From contig CAKQKA010000047.1 in the NCBI GenBank assembly GCA_934247855.1, forward strand, positions 1 to 13,067: 13,067 nt of DNA. Direction: 5' to 3'. This DNA is from an uncultured Clostridia bacterium. Its GTDB lineage: Bacteria > Bacillota > Clostridia > Christensenellales > Borkfalkiaceae. A program made the position numbers and the translations under genes. Shown in pieces: positions 1 to 6,208 of this stretch (positions are counted from its first letter, which is position 1; the number at the start of each line of letters is the position of its first letter). Under the pieces are notes generated by a model that saw only the letters and a program-made list of their open reading frames with translations, made no database searches and was not told the DNA's origin.

Positions 1-50
1 TCATAAAGCCCGAACGCCCTTTCGCTCATCTCTTCATATGATAATAACAT
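1..50 (-). CDS. 5' end of an unidentified protein gene (cut by window edge)
   Basis: The minus strand from 50 reads ATG followed by 16 open codons to the window edge, giving MLLSYEEMSERAFGLY. A purine-rich AGAGGG lies about 10 nt upstream of the ATG and a perfect consensus promoter lies 39-67 nt upstream, so this is very probably a real start. The peptide is too short to assign to a family. The repeat-flanked promoter suggests a specifically regulated, perhaps autoregulatory, gene, but that is inference. Confidence 0.6.
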   Translation of the reverse strand, partial: MLLSYEEMSERAFGLY

Positions 51-80
51 TTTTACGTTTTCCCTCTCATCTGTTTATAG

Positions 81-136
81 TAACCCCCATTATAACCCCT
101 TTATTAAAATTTGTCAAGGGGTTATAGCGGGTTATA
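81..136 (-). promoter_or_regulatory. Perfect consensus SigA promoter within GGGTTATA-type repeats
   Basis: On the minus strand TTGACA (117-112) is followed after exactly 17 bp by TATAAT (94-89), a textbook match to both hexamers. TATAACCCC (91-99) and GGGGTTATA (118-126) form an exact inverted pair around the -35 and spacer. A further related half-site lies outside each: TAACCCCC at 81-88 and GGGTTATA at 129-136. The inner left site overlaps the -10. This arrangement resembles an operator for a dimeric or tetrameric repressor. I do not recognise the regulator. The promoter drives the gene starting at 50. Confidence 0.75.
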
Positions 137-180
137 AAACTACTTTTTGAAAAACAACAGAGAATTTTGCCGAAAAGCAT

Positions 181-210
181 AAAAGCGACTACGTTTTGTA
201 GCCGCTTTTT
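181..210. terminator. Probable bidirectional terminator
   Basis: AAAAGCGACTAC (181-192) pairs with GTAGCCGCTTTT (198-209) across a GTTTT loop with one A/C mismatch. On the plus strand the stem runs into TTTTT. On the minus strand it is followed by TTTTATGCTTTT. It lies downstream of the minus-strand gene remnant at 271-507 and was probably that gene's terminator. It would also block plus-strand readthrough into the divergent gene start at 50. Confidence 0.6.
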
Positions 211-270
211 CGTATTGTTTTTCTGCCAATTCCACTTGATTCAGTTCTAACCAAGTATGCATAGAAGCTC

Positions 271-507
271 TTAAATAACATTCTTACCACGATCAATTAC
301 AATAACTGCCGTCATTCCAAGACCATAATGACCGCAAAGGTCAATTATGTCCTTGTCGTTCGGCGAGCCTTGCAATGCTTGTATCTCTGCCGCAAAACCA
401 AACTTTTGCGCGACAAAAGTTTGAAAACATATATGGGCGGTTAACTTTTTTGAAAACAGTATAATCCAGCGTCGGTCATAAAAAACAAAAACACCTAAAA
501 AATCGAC
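271..507 (-). pseudogene. Start-less remnant of a protein gene (3' end preserved)
   Basis: A 78-codon minus-strand frame is open from 507, just after an in-frame stop at 510-508, to TAA at 273-271. It has no start codon except a late internal ATG. Its last part, including GSPNDKDIIDLCGHYGLGM, looks like real protein, whereas the upstream half (runs of V/F and basic residues) looks decayed or non-coding. The pattern GS-x-x-D-x-x-I-I-D-x-C-x-x-Y-G-x-x-M loosely resembles the C-terminal end of PurH-type AICAR formyltransferases, but the usual final RHF/RLFHH is missing. The parent family is therefore unproven. There is no ribosome binding site. A terminator follows at 181-209. It is most likely a gene fossil. 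Confidence 0.4.
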
Positions 508-520
508 TTATAGGCTCACT

Positions 521-560
521 TTTATAAAAAACTGCGGCTCACCTTTTTTGCAAGCCGCAG
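521..560 (-). terminator. Rho-independent terminator of the ferritin-like gene
   Basis: Read on the minus strand, CTGCGGCT (560-553) pairs with AGCCGCAG (539-532) over a 13-nt loop. The stem is followed by TTTTTTATAAAA. It lies 56 bp past the stop of the minus-strand gene at 616-1113. Confidence 0.85.
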
Positions 561-615
561 AAAATAAAGTTGTTTTTAGATTTACCGTCAAGTTTTTAAT
601 TTGGTTATATTCTAA

Positions 616-1113
616 TCATTCACCACGATAATCACACAGCGATTTATAACAATTTTCAAGCAGTTCTACATGCAAATCTTCATCCAAAGCGATGCGGATA
701 AGCAGTTCGCTCAGTTCGCCGTTGCGGGATAGTTCGGCAGCGGCGCGGTAACTTTCGGCTGCAGAGCGTTCGCCCGCTATGTCGTTTTGCAAGAATACAC
801 ATAAGTCCTTTTCGTAATCGGCGTACCTGCCGGAAAAATAGTTATAACGCCCTGCAAATACGGGATCGCCGCCGAGTGCGAGTATGGCATTGCCTAAAAG
901 ATTTAAATGACGCATTTCGACTATAGCAATTCCCTTTAACATGCTGGAAACGCACTCGTTATCGACTATTATACTCTGATAAACGTATGTACTAATGGTT
1001 GTCAATTCGGAAAAACGACCTGCATATAAATCGTAAAGGCGACTTAAATCGCGCTCATCGGGTGCGGGCGTAACCGTGGGATACGGCAAAAGCAACGAAA
1101 ATTGGTTATCCAT
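616..1113 (-). CDS. Ferritin-like di-iron protein (165 aa)
   Basis: A four-helix-bundle protein with the spacing of di-metal ligands seen in the ferritin-like superfamily. These are a lone Glu in helix 1 (E36), an E-x-x-H in helix 2 (E66/H69), a lone Glu in helix 3 (E115) and an E-x-x-H in helix 4 (E145/H148). This ligand pattern is typical of rubrerythrin- and bacterioferritin-like domains that bind iron or manganese and deal with oxygen or peroxide. No C-terminal rubredoxin CxxC pair is present and there is no signal peptide, so it is probably cytosolic. The first 20 residues are proline-rich. It stands alone between a terminator at 521-560 and a divergent ABC transporter gene. The site before the ATG is only a weak AAAGAG. 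Exact substrate (iron storage, peroxide scavenging, or spore-coat-like role) cannot be told from sequence. Confidence 0.8.
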   Translation of the reverse strand: MDNQFSLLLPYPTVTPAPDERDLSRLYDLYAGRFSELTTISTYVYQSIIVDNECVSSMLKGIAIVEMRHLNLLGNAILALGGDPVFAGRYNYFSGRYADYEKDLCVFLQNDIAGERSAAESYRAAAELSRNGELSELLIRIALDEDLHVELLENCYKSLCDYRGE

Positions 1114-1276
1114 TTACTCTTTTTCAACCTATGTCAATAATATAATATGTATAAAATGAATATTTTGGTCGATGATATGTCTTCTATTTACCGAAAATTT
1201 ACTATAGCGATATTAAAATAAACATAGAGTTTAAGGGAAAGTTTCAAAAATTGAACCGCGAAAGGAGTTAGATTAT

Positions 1277-3988
1277 ATGCTTCAGTTGAAGAATATAGTA
1301 AAAAATTACATTACGGGGGATCAGACGGTTGAGGCGTTGAAAGGCGTGAGTCTGAGCTTCAGAAAAAGCGAGTTCGTTGCCATACTCGGTCCGTCCGGGT
1401 GCGGAAAAACCACACTTTTGAATATCGTCGGCGGGCTTGACAAGTACACATCGGGCGATATCGTCATAAACGGTATTTCCACCAAACTATACGACGACCG
1501 CGATTGGGACACTTACCGCAACCATTCGATAGGTTTCATCTTTCAGAGTTACAACCTTATCCCCCACCAGACCATTTTAGAAAATGTTGAACTTGCGCTC
1601 ACGCTTTCGGGTATTTCGCCCAAAGAACGTAAAAAGCGCGCGAGCGAAGCACTCGGCAAAGTGGGCTTAAGCGAAAAGCTGAACAAACTGCCCGCGCAGC
1701 TTTCGGGCGGTCAAATGCAAAGGGTTGCCATAGCGAGAGCTATCGTAAACAACCCCGATATCATTCTTGCAGACGAACCGACCGGCGCGCTGGACACCGA
1801 AACAAGTATTCAGGTAATGGACATTTTGAGCGAGCTTGCTAAAGACCACCTCGTTATAATGGTTACGCATAACCCCGACCTTGCAACGCAATACGCCACG
1901 CGTATAATAAGACTTAAGGACGGGCTCGTACGCGAGGACACCAATCCGTTTGAGTACACCGAACAAGAAAAAAATGCCGAGCGCGAAATGGCAGAGCAAG
2001 ATAGAGCAACAGTCAAAAAGCCGTCTATGAGTCTGAAAACGGCACTTTTGCTCTCTTTGAAAAACCTTGCGACCAAGAAAGCGCGCACCATTTTAACGTC
2101 GTTCGCAGGGTCGATCGGCATAATAGGAATCGCGCTCATTCTATCGCTTTCTTCGGGGTTTAACGGCTATATTTCCGACGTACAGCGCGATACGCTCTCC
2201 AACTACCCCGTAAAAATATCTCAGAACGATTTTTCTATGACGGGTTTCGTAACTTCGTTCATGGGTTCTACAACGCAGAATACAGGCGAAAAATATCCGT
2301 CCGGCGATAAAGTATACTCGGGCAAAATGTTCAACGGCATGCTGGACTCGCTGTCTTCAAGCGTCAATACGAACAACCTCGGCGATTTTAAAAAATATCT
2401 TGACAACCACCCGGAGCTTGTAAACAACGATAAACTCGCCGCAGTCAATTACTCGTACGATTTTCCGATTTACCTTTATCAGAACGCAAAAGATCCGAAT
2501 TCAAAATCGTATGAGCCCGATTATCCGTACACCTATAAACAAGTAAACCACATCGGACCTATGAAAAACTACATGTCCGGTATGGACGAAACGGTAATGG
2601 CTTTTTTCAATTCGTATTATAAGCAGTTCAAAATGTATATGGAATCCAGCATGACCTGGGGCGAGCTAAGCGGTAATATGAATCTTATACGCACTCAGTA
2701 CGACGTGCTTTCGGGCGAACTTTCGGACGACGGCATAGCCAAAGACGACAAAGGCGACTATTTTCCGCTGACTATCGTCGTGGACGCATACAACACTATT
2801 CCCGATTACTCTCTATACATGATGGGCGTAATGACCGACGAAGAAGTGAAATATATGTTCGCCGAAATGTCTTACACTATGCAGGTTCGGCTCGGCAAAC
2901 TCACCTATGACGAAATGCAGAAAAACCTGAAAGAGCAATTTCCGAACGGTATAAAGCGCGAATTCGGGTTTGAAGACCTCGTGGGCAGAGAATTCAATAT
3001 TCTCCTTAAAAACGATTATTACAAAAAGACAGACAGCAAAACTTTATCGACAGGCGAAACGTTCAATATTTACAGTAAACGCACCGATACCGAGACCGAA
3101 GCGTTTTATAAAGAAAAACTTACCGACGGCAACCCGATAAGAATCAAAGTTCAGTCGGTGGTTCGTCTTAAAAAGTCTATAAGCGAGGGCGCGTTGTCAA
3201 GATATATGTACTACACGCCGAAACTTACCGAACGCCTTATAGACGAACTATACAAAGAGAATACCGCCACCGGCGATCAGATCAGATATATGGATATAAC
3301 CGACGAGGACGACAAAGGCAAACCGCTTGAAGATCAGTACAAGTTTGACGTTCTTGCGGGCGAATTCGTCAAGTATCCGCAACTTAAAAAAACTACGGAT
3401 ACGCTTGGCATCGTCGATAAAGAAGAACCGTCGGCGATATCGTTCTACCCCACTACGTTTGAAAATAAAGATTACGTAATCGACCTTATCAACACCTATA
3501 ACTCTGGGCAACCCGAATCGAAAAAGATTCAGTACACCGACTATATCGGAATGATGGTCAACTCGATTACAACGATAATCAACGCGATATCGTACGTTCT
3601 TATCGCATTTGTGTCGATTTCGCTTATAGTCTCGTCGATAATGATAGGCGTAATAACCTACATTTCCGTACTTGAACGCACCAAGGAAATAGGCATTCTG
3701 CGTTCGCTGGGCGCATCCAAACGCGACGTATCGCGCGTGTTCAACGCCGAAACTATGATAATCGGCTTTATCTCGGGTGCAATGGGCATAATTATCACGG
3801 TACTTCTGGATATCCCGATAAGCCTTATAATCAACGCGCTTGCGGGCATCCCGGGCGTCGCTTCGCTCCCCGTTCTCGGCGGTATCGTCCTCATTACAAT
3901 AAGCGTAGTGCTTACGCTTATCGCAGGTATTATACCCAGCCGCTTCGCCGCCAAACGCGACCCCGTAATTGCCCTCAGAAGCGAGTAA
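1277..3988 (+). CDS. ABC transporter ATPase fused to FtsX/MacB-type permease
   Basis: 903 residues in one chain. The ATPase is N-terminal: Walker A GPSGCGKTT (38-46), Q-loop Q90, signature LSGGQ (142-146), Walker B IILADE with E167, and switch H198. A charged linker (about 222-255) leads to TM1 (about 272-293), then an extracellular domain of roughly 470 residues, then three C-terminal membrane segments (about 771-796, 827-846, 867-886). The FtsX-family motif with ERTKEIG and LRSLGASK (about 800-815) lies between TM2 and TM3. This is the type VII/MacB topology. Such proteins work by mechanotransmission, extruding peptides or antibiotics or acting on envelope substrates, rather than by ordinary import. 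The ATPase resembles the LolD/MacB/BceA branch. No two-component system or partner protein lies beside it, so the substrate is unknown. AAAGGAG at 1261-1267 sets the start, and a strong terminator follows at 4001. Confidence 0.93.
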   Translation: MLQLKNIVKNYITGDQTVEALKGVSLSFRKSEFVAILGPSGCGKTTLLNIVGGLDKYTSGDIVINGISTKLYDDRDWDTYRNHSIGFIFQSYNLIPHQTILENVELALTLSGISPKERKKRASEALGKVGLSEKLNKLPAQLSGGQMQRVAIARAIVNNPDIILADEPTGALDTETSIQVMDILSELAKDHLVIMVTHNPDLATQYATRIIRLKDGLVREDTNPFEYTEQEKNAEREMAEQDRATVKKPSMSLKTALLLSLKNLATKKARTILTSFAGSIGIIGIALILSLSSGFNGYISDVQRDTLSNYPVKISQNDFSMTGFVTSFMGSTTQNTGEKYPSGDKVYSGKMFNGMLDSLSSSVNTNNLGDFKKYLDNHPELVNNDKLAAVNYSYDFPIYLYQNAKDPNSKSYEPDYPYTYKQVNHIGPMKNYMSGMDETVMAFFNSYYKQFKMYMESSMTWGELSGNMNLIRTQYDVLSGELSDDGIAKDDKGDYFPLTIVVDAYNTIPDYSLYMMGVMTDEEVKYMFAEMSYTMQVRLGKLTYDEMQKNLKEQFPNGIKREFGFEDLVGREFNILLKNDYYKKTDSKTLSTGETFNIYSKRTDTETEAFYKEKLTDGNPIRIKVQSVVRLKKSISEGALSRYMYYTPKLTERLIDELYKENTATGDQIRYMDITDEDDKGKPLEDQYKFDVLAGEFVKYPQLKKTTDTLGIVDKEEPSAISFYPTTFENKDYVIDLINTYNSGQPESKKIQYTDYIGMMVNSITTIINAISYVLIAFVSISLIVSSIMIGVITYISVLERTKEIGILRSLGASKRDVSRVFNAETMIIGFISGAMGIIITVLLDIPISLIINALAGIPGVASLPVLGGIVLITISVVLTLIAGIIPSRFAAKRDPVIALRSE

Positions 3989-4000
3989 AAAACAAAAATC

Positions 4001-4041
4001 AAGGACTGCACGTTACAACGGTATCGTGCAGTCCTTTTTTT
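4001..4041 (+). terminator. Strong terminator of the ABC transporter gene
   Basis: AAGGACTGCACG (4001-4012) pairs perfectly with CGTGCAGTCCTT (4025-4036) over a 12-nt loop. The stem runs straight into T's through 4041. It starts 12 bp after the stop codon. Confidence 0.95.
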
Positions 4042-4180
4042 GTTAGTTTAATGTTTTTATCGGTTATTGTTCGGGCTTGTCCGATAAATCGTTTCCGACC
4101 TGTGACAATAAACTTGTACGCCCGTTCTCGCTTTCTGCTCAATCACTTCATAAATGTTGATTTTTACCACTAAAGTCAGC

Positions 4181-4197
4181 CTATAGGTCGATTATCG
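4181..4197 (+). repeat. Dispersed motif CTATAGGTCGATTATCG, copy 1
   Basis: This 17-bp string recurs exactly on the minus strand at 10611-10627. A diverged relative is on the minus strand at 497-513, where 18 of 20 positions match if the upstream AGTCAGC/AGTGAGC is included. Each copy lies past the 3' end of a gene and in that gene's orientation. This copy is 190 bp beyond the ABC transporter stop. Function unknown. Confidence 0.55.
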
Positions 4198-4287
4198 GCA
4201 TTATGGTTTCAAAAAACGAAACCCTTTGCAACGTGAAATTATAAGAGTTTTTTAATAGTTATAGGAATTTACCATTTGGACAACCGT

Positions 4288-4565
4288 ATGCCAGACAAGA
4301 GTAATACGAACCCCGCCAAAACGCCGATATTTACGCCCTTTTTGCCAAACTCTCGCTTGAAGTACGTCCAGTACGTCGGCGTTCGACTTTGTCAAAAATC
4401 ATCGAAAATAGCAGCGTTTTGGTTGCCTGCAAGTCTTGCGTCCATGTTTTTAGGTAAGACAAGGCGCGTGAGCGCGTTAATACTAGACGGTAAACATCGA
4501 ACGCAACGATGTATTAGCAAAAACACGGTCGCAAGACCGAGGTTCGTTTTATTCTTGTCTGGCAT
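4288..4565. mobile_element. 278-bp inverted-repeat element (MITE-like), no transposase
   Basis: The ends are 25-bp inverted repeats, 4288-4312 and 4541-4565, matching at 23 of 25 positions and beginning ATGCCAGACAAGA. The interior has several perfect small hairpins: GCAAG/CTTGC in the 4430s, CATCG/CGATG (4495-4511), and CGGTC-GCAA-GACCG (4526-4539). There is also a direct repeat AGTACGTC in the 4360-4378 stretch. The element crosses reading frames on both strands but encodes no recognisable protein. I see no convincing target-site duplication at the ends (CCGT on the left, CGCA on the right). It resembles non-autonomous palindromic repeats that spread by a transposase supplied elsewhere, and could also be transcribed as a structured RNA. 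The right end supplies the stop codon of the adjoining lipoprotein gene. Confidence 0.6.
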
Positions 4566-4998
4566 CGCAAGAATAATGCAACAAAATTTTACCGTCATCG
4601 TAACTTTCGGTTGCGGTAGTATACACCAAAATCGATTGAGTATCTTTTAAATCTATTGGAAAAAATAGTTTCTTATATTCGCCGCCGTCGATAAAAAACT
4701 CAAACCAAATATTAAACGCCGTCTTATTGTATTCTACAGCCGAATCGGTGCAAGCGGTTTTAAGCTTTTCATTAGCGTTCGGATCTCTCTTCGCACTGCC
4801 AAGCATAGCGTATACATTTTCTTTGATTACCGCAAAATCGGCATCATTCGCATCAAAATCGCGTATCTTACCGTCGATACTTAAAGTTACCTTTACCGCT
4901 TTATTTATTTCGTCCTTTACCGTTTTTGTCAAACCGCAGGCAAAACAAGATATAAGGATAACAATAGCAACCGCACATACAGATATTCTTTTCAACAT
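4549..4998 (-). CDS. Small predicted lipoprotein, 3' end formed by the inverted-repeat element
   Basis: 149 residues from the ATG at 4998. This start is preferred over an upstream in-frame ATG at 5025 because AGGGGTG lies a few bases before it and the product then begins MLKR followed by a hydrophobic signal segment. The segment ends in CFAC, a relaxed lipobox, so Cys is probably lipidated and the protein anchored outside the membrane. The mature part is hydrophilic with no family I recognise. The last residues (ARQE, then TAA) are encoded inside the inverted repeat at 4541-4565, so the original C-terminus has probably been replaced. The gene follows another lipoprotein gene by 101 bp on the same strand. 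It may be cotranscribed with it. Confidence 0.7.
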   Translation of the reverse strand: MLKRISVCAVAIVILISCFACGLTKTVKDEINKAVKVTLSIDGKIRDFDANDADFAVIKENVYAMLGSAKRDPNANEKLKTACTDSAVEYNKTAFNIWFEFFIDGGEYKKLFFPIDLKDTQSILVYTTATESYDDGKILLHYSCDARQE

Positions 4999-5099
4999 TT
5001 TATTCACCCCTATAATCAAAAGCATTCATTACAAAATCTTCCGTTAAATAATTATCCGCTGTTATATGATATTTTGATACGTTTTAAGTTACACAGTTT

Positions 5100-5846
5100 T
5101 TAACCTGCTATCCATTTAGCATATAATTTCACCTCCTGCACCTCTTCGGTAAGTTGTAATGTATCGGTATCGAAATCCCATTGATTTATACAATCGGATT
5201 CTTTAAACCAACCGCCGAACGAATAACCGTCTCTTTGAGGCTCGGGCGGTATATACATAACTTTTTCGCCGTTTTCGTAATAGTCAATGTAGTAATAGTT
5301 ATTCTCTTCATAATTTAAAAAATAGCAAACGTTTGCCTTTAACAAACTACCCTTGAAATATTCAGACAATTCATTTTCAAATAAGTCATATTTTTCAGAC
5401 GGGACATATATTTTCGCTTTATCTCCGGTGCTTAAATCTCCCATGTTAATTGTTTCGCCACAATAAAATATTTTCAGCGCTCTGCCTGATAATAAATGCA
5501 TGTAGCTAGAACGAACTTCTTTTATAGTGTGCGGGAAATAATATCTTTTCATAACTATTCCATCCGGGGCGGTTACCCAACCTAAATAGCCATTTCCGCC
5601 AAAACCAAATCCGGTAGAAAAGCCAAGTTTAGAAACCGTATAATTCCCGACTTTCTCAGGGAAAAAGACTGCACCCGACTCCGGATATGAACTCAAACTA
5701 CCGACTGCAACATTATCTTCATCGATAATTCTATAGCAAAAATTTTCGTCATTAAAATCCCTTTCCAACAAATCTTTTATTAAACACCCCGTAAAGCAAC
5801 AAGTAATTGTTAAGCATAACAACATAATAGCAAATAAACGTTTCAT
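5100..5846 (-). CDS. Predicted lipoprotein with LRR-like segment and InlB B/Flg_new repeat
   Basis: 248 residues. A signal peptide with lipobox FTGC (Cys21) predicts a membrane-anchored extracellular protein. The middle (about 45-165: V-G-N-Y-T-V, Y-Y-F-P-H-T-I-K-E-V, and A-K-I-Y-V-P) resembles BspA-type leucine-rich repeats, though worn. The C-terminal 60 residues match the Listeria-Bacteroides repeat pattern (InlB B-repeat, Flg_new): Y-Y-E-N-G, then P-P-E-P-x-R-x-G-Y-x-F-x-G-W-F, then K-L-Y-A-K-W. These domains occur in surface proteins of Firmicutes and usually mediate adhesion or protein contact. AGAGGT six bases before the ATG supports the start. A terminator (5895-5929) lies just upstream, so expression depends on readthrough or on a promoter I cannot place between 5894 and 5847. 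Confidence 0.8.
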   Translation of the reverse strand: MKRLFAIMLLCLTITCCFTGCLIKDLLERDFNDENFCYRIIDEDNVAVGSLSSYPESGAVFFPEKVGNYTVSKLGFSTGFGFGGNGYLGWVTAPDGIVMKRYYFPHTIKEVRSSYMHLLSGRALKIFYCGETINMGDLSTGDKAKIYVPSEKYDLFENELSEYFKGSLLKANVCYFLNYEENNYYYIDYYENGEKVMYIPPEPQRDGYSFGGWFKESDCINQWDFDTDTLQLTEEVQEVKLYAKWIAG

Positions 5847-5890
5847 TTAATACCTCTTAAAACCGAACATATTTTTTGCCTGAAAGCAAT

Positions 5891-5929
5891 AAAAAAGCGC
5901 AAGAAAACAACACTTGTTTCGCTTGCGTT
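5891..5929 (-). terminator. Terminator (or attenuator) upstream of the lipoprotein gene
   Basis: On the minus strand CGCAAG (5927-5922) pairs with CTTGCG (5903-5898). An inner AAACAA/TTGTTT stem continues it past a small bulge. The hairpin is followed by TTTTTTATT. It closes the short unit driven by the promoter at 6037-6065 and lies about 45 bp before the lipoprotein start, so it could also act as an attenuator. Confidence 0.75.
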
Positions 5930-6031
5930 AAAATAATTATTTCATAGCGGTTACCCCCCCGTCGTAGGTTTTTTATCGGTGATTCCGGTCAGTTAAATTC
6001 GTTAAACTCCTTGCTGTGTTTCCCATCATCG
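5895..6031 (-). other. Short transcription unit with G7 tract and mini-ORFs
   Basis: A good promoter (6065-6037) and a terminator (5929-5891) bracket about 140 nt. At the expected transcript start is ATGATG (6029-6024), opening an 18-codon frame (MMGNTARSLTNLTDRNHR). AAGGAG follows at 6012-6007 with no ATG, GTG or TTG nearby. The only plausible start after it is CTG at 5992-5990, 14 nt on, which opens LTGITDKKPTTGG, then TAA right after a run of seven G's (5960-5954). If the run had eight G's this frame would continue as GGVTAMK to a stop at 5939. It may be a small peptide gene, a leader peptide for attenuation of the lipoprotein gene, or a small RNA. I recognise no known RNA family. Confidence 0.45.
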
Positions 6032-6036
6032 CCTTC

Positions 6037-6065
6037 AGTATAACATATAAAATAGTAAAAATCAA
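6037..6065 (-). promoter_or_regulatory. SigA-type promoter of the short unit
   Basis: TTGATT (6065-6060), a 17-bp spacer, then TATACT (6042-6037) on the minus strand. The start of transcription is expected near 6031-6029, almost on the ATGATG. No longer gene follows before the terminator at 5929. Confidence 0.7.
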
Positions 6066-6160
6066 TAATCCTTGTAAAACCATATTAAAAAAAACTCCAA
6101 TTCAACAAAAAATCGGTCAGGCATAAAGCAACCGAACCCCTGAACGTTGTTTTGGACAGC

Positions 6161-6190
6161 AAAAACGCCCCGCAAAAAACGGAGCGTTTT
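6161..6190 (-). terminator. Terminator of thrS
   Basis: On the minus strand AAAACGC (6190-6184) pairs with GCGTTTT (6168-6162), and CGG/CCG continues the stem past one mismatch. The loop is A/T-rich and TTTTTGC follows. It lies about 20 bp beyond the thrS stop. The U-tract is short. Confidence 0.55.
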
Positions 6191-6208
6191 ATTTTGCAAT
6201 ATCAAATT

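Noticed and set aside
1131..1150. TTGACA near 1137 as promoter for the ferritin-like gene
   Set aside because: It lies only about 20 bp before the ATG on the minus strand, leaving no room for a -10 and leader.
4392..4598. 68-residue minus-strand frame within the element
   Set aside because: It overlaps the end of the lipoprotein gene in another frame, crosses the hairpins, and shows no family resemblance or start signal.
4276..4650. 124-residue plus-strand frame across the inverted-repeat element
   Set aside because: It starts outside and runs through the element and then antisense to the lipoprotein gene. It has no ribosome site and low-likelihood composition, so it is a by-product of the repeat.
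5895..6037. Known riboswitch or small RNA (fluoride, SRP, 6S) in the short unit upstream of the lipoprotein gene
   Set aside because: The conserved cores of these RNA classes are not present. GGCGATGATGGG only superficially recalls the fluoride motif.
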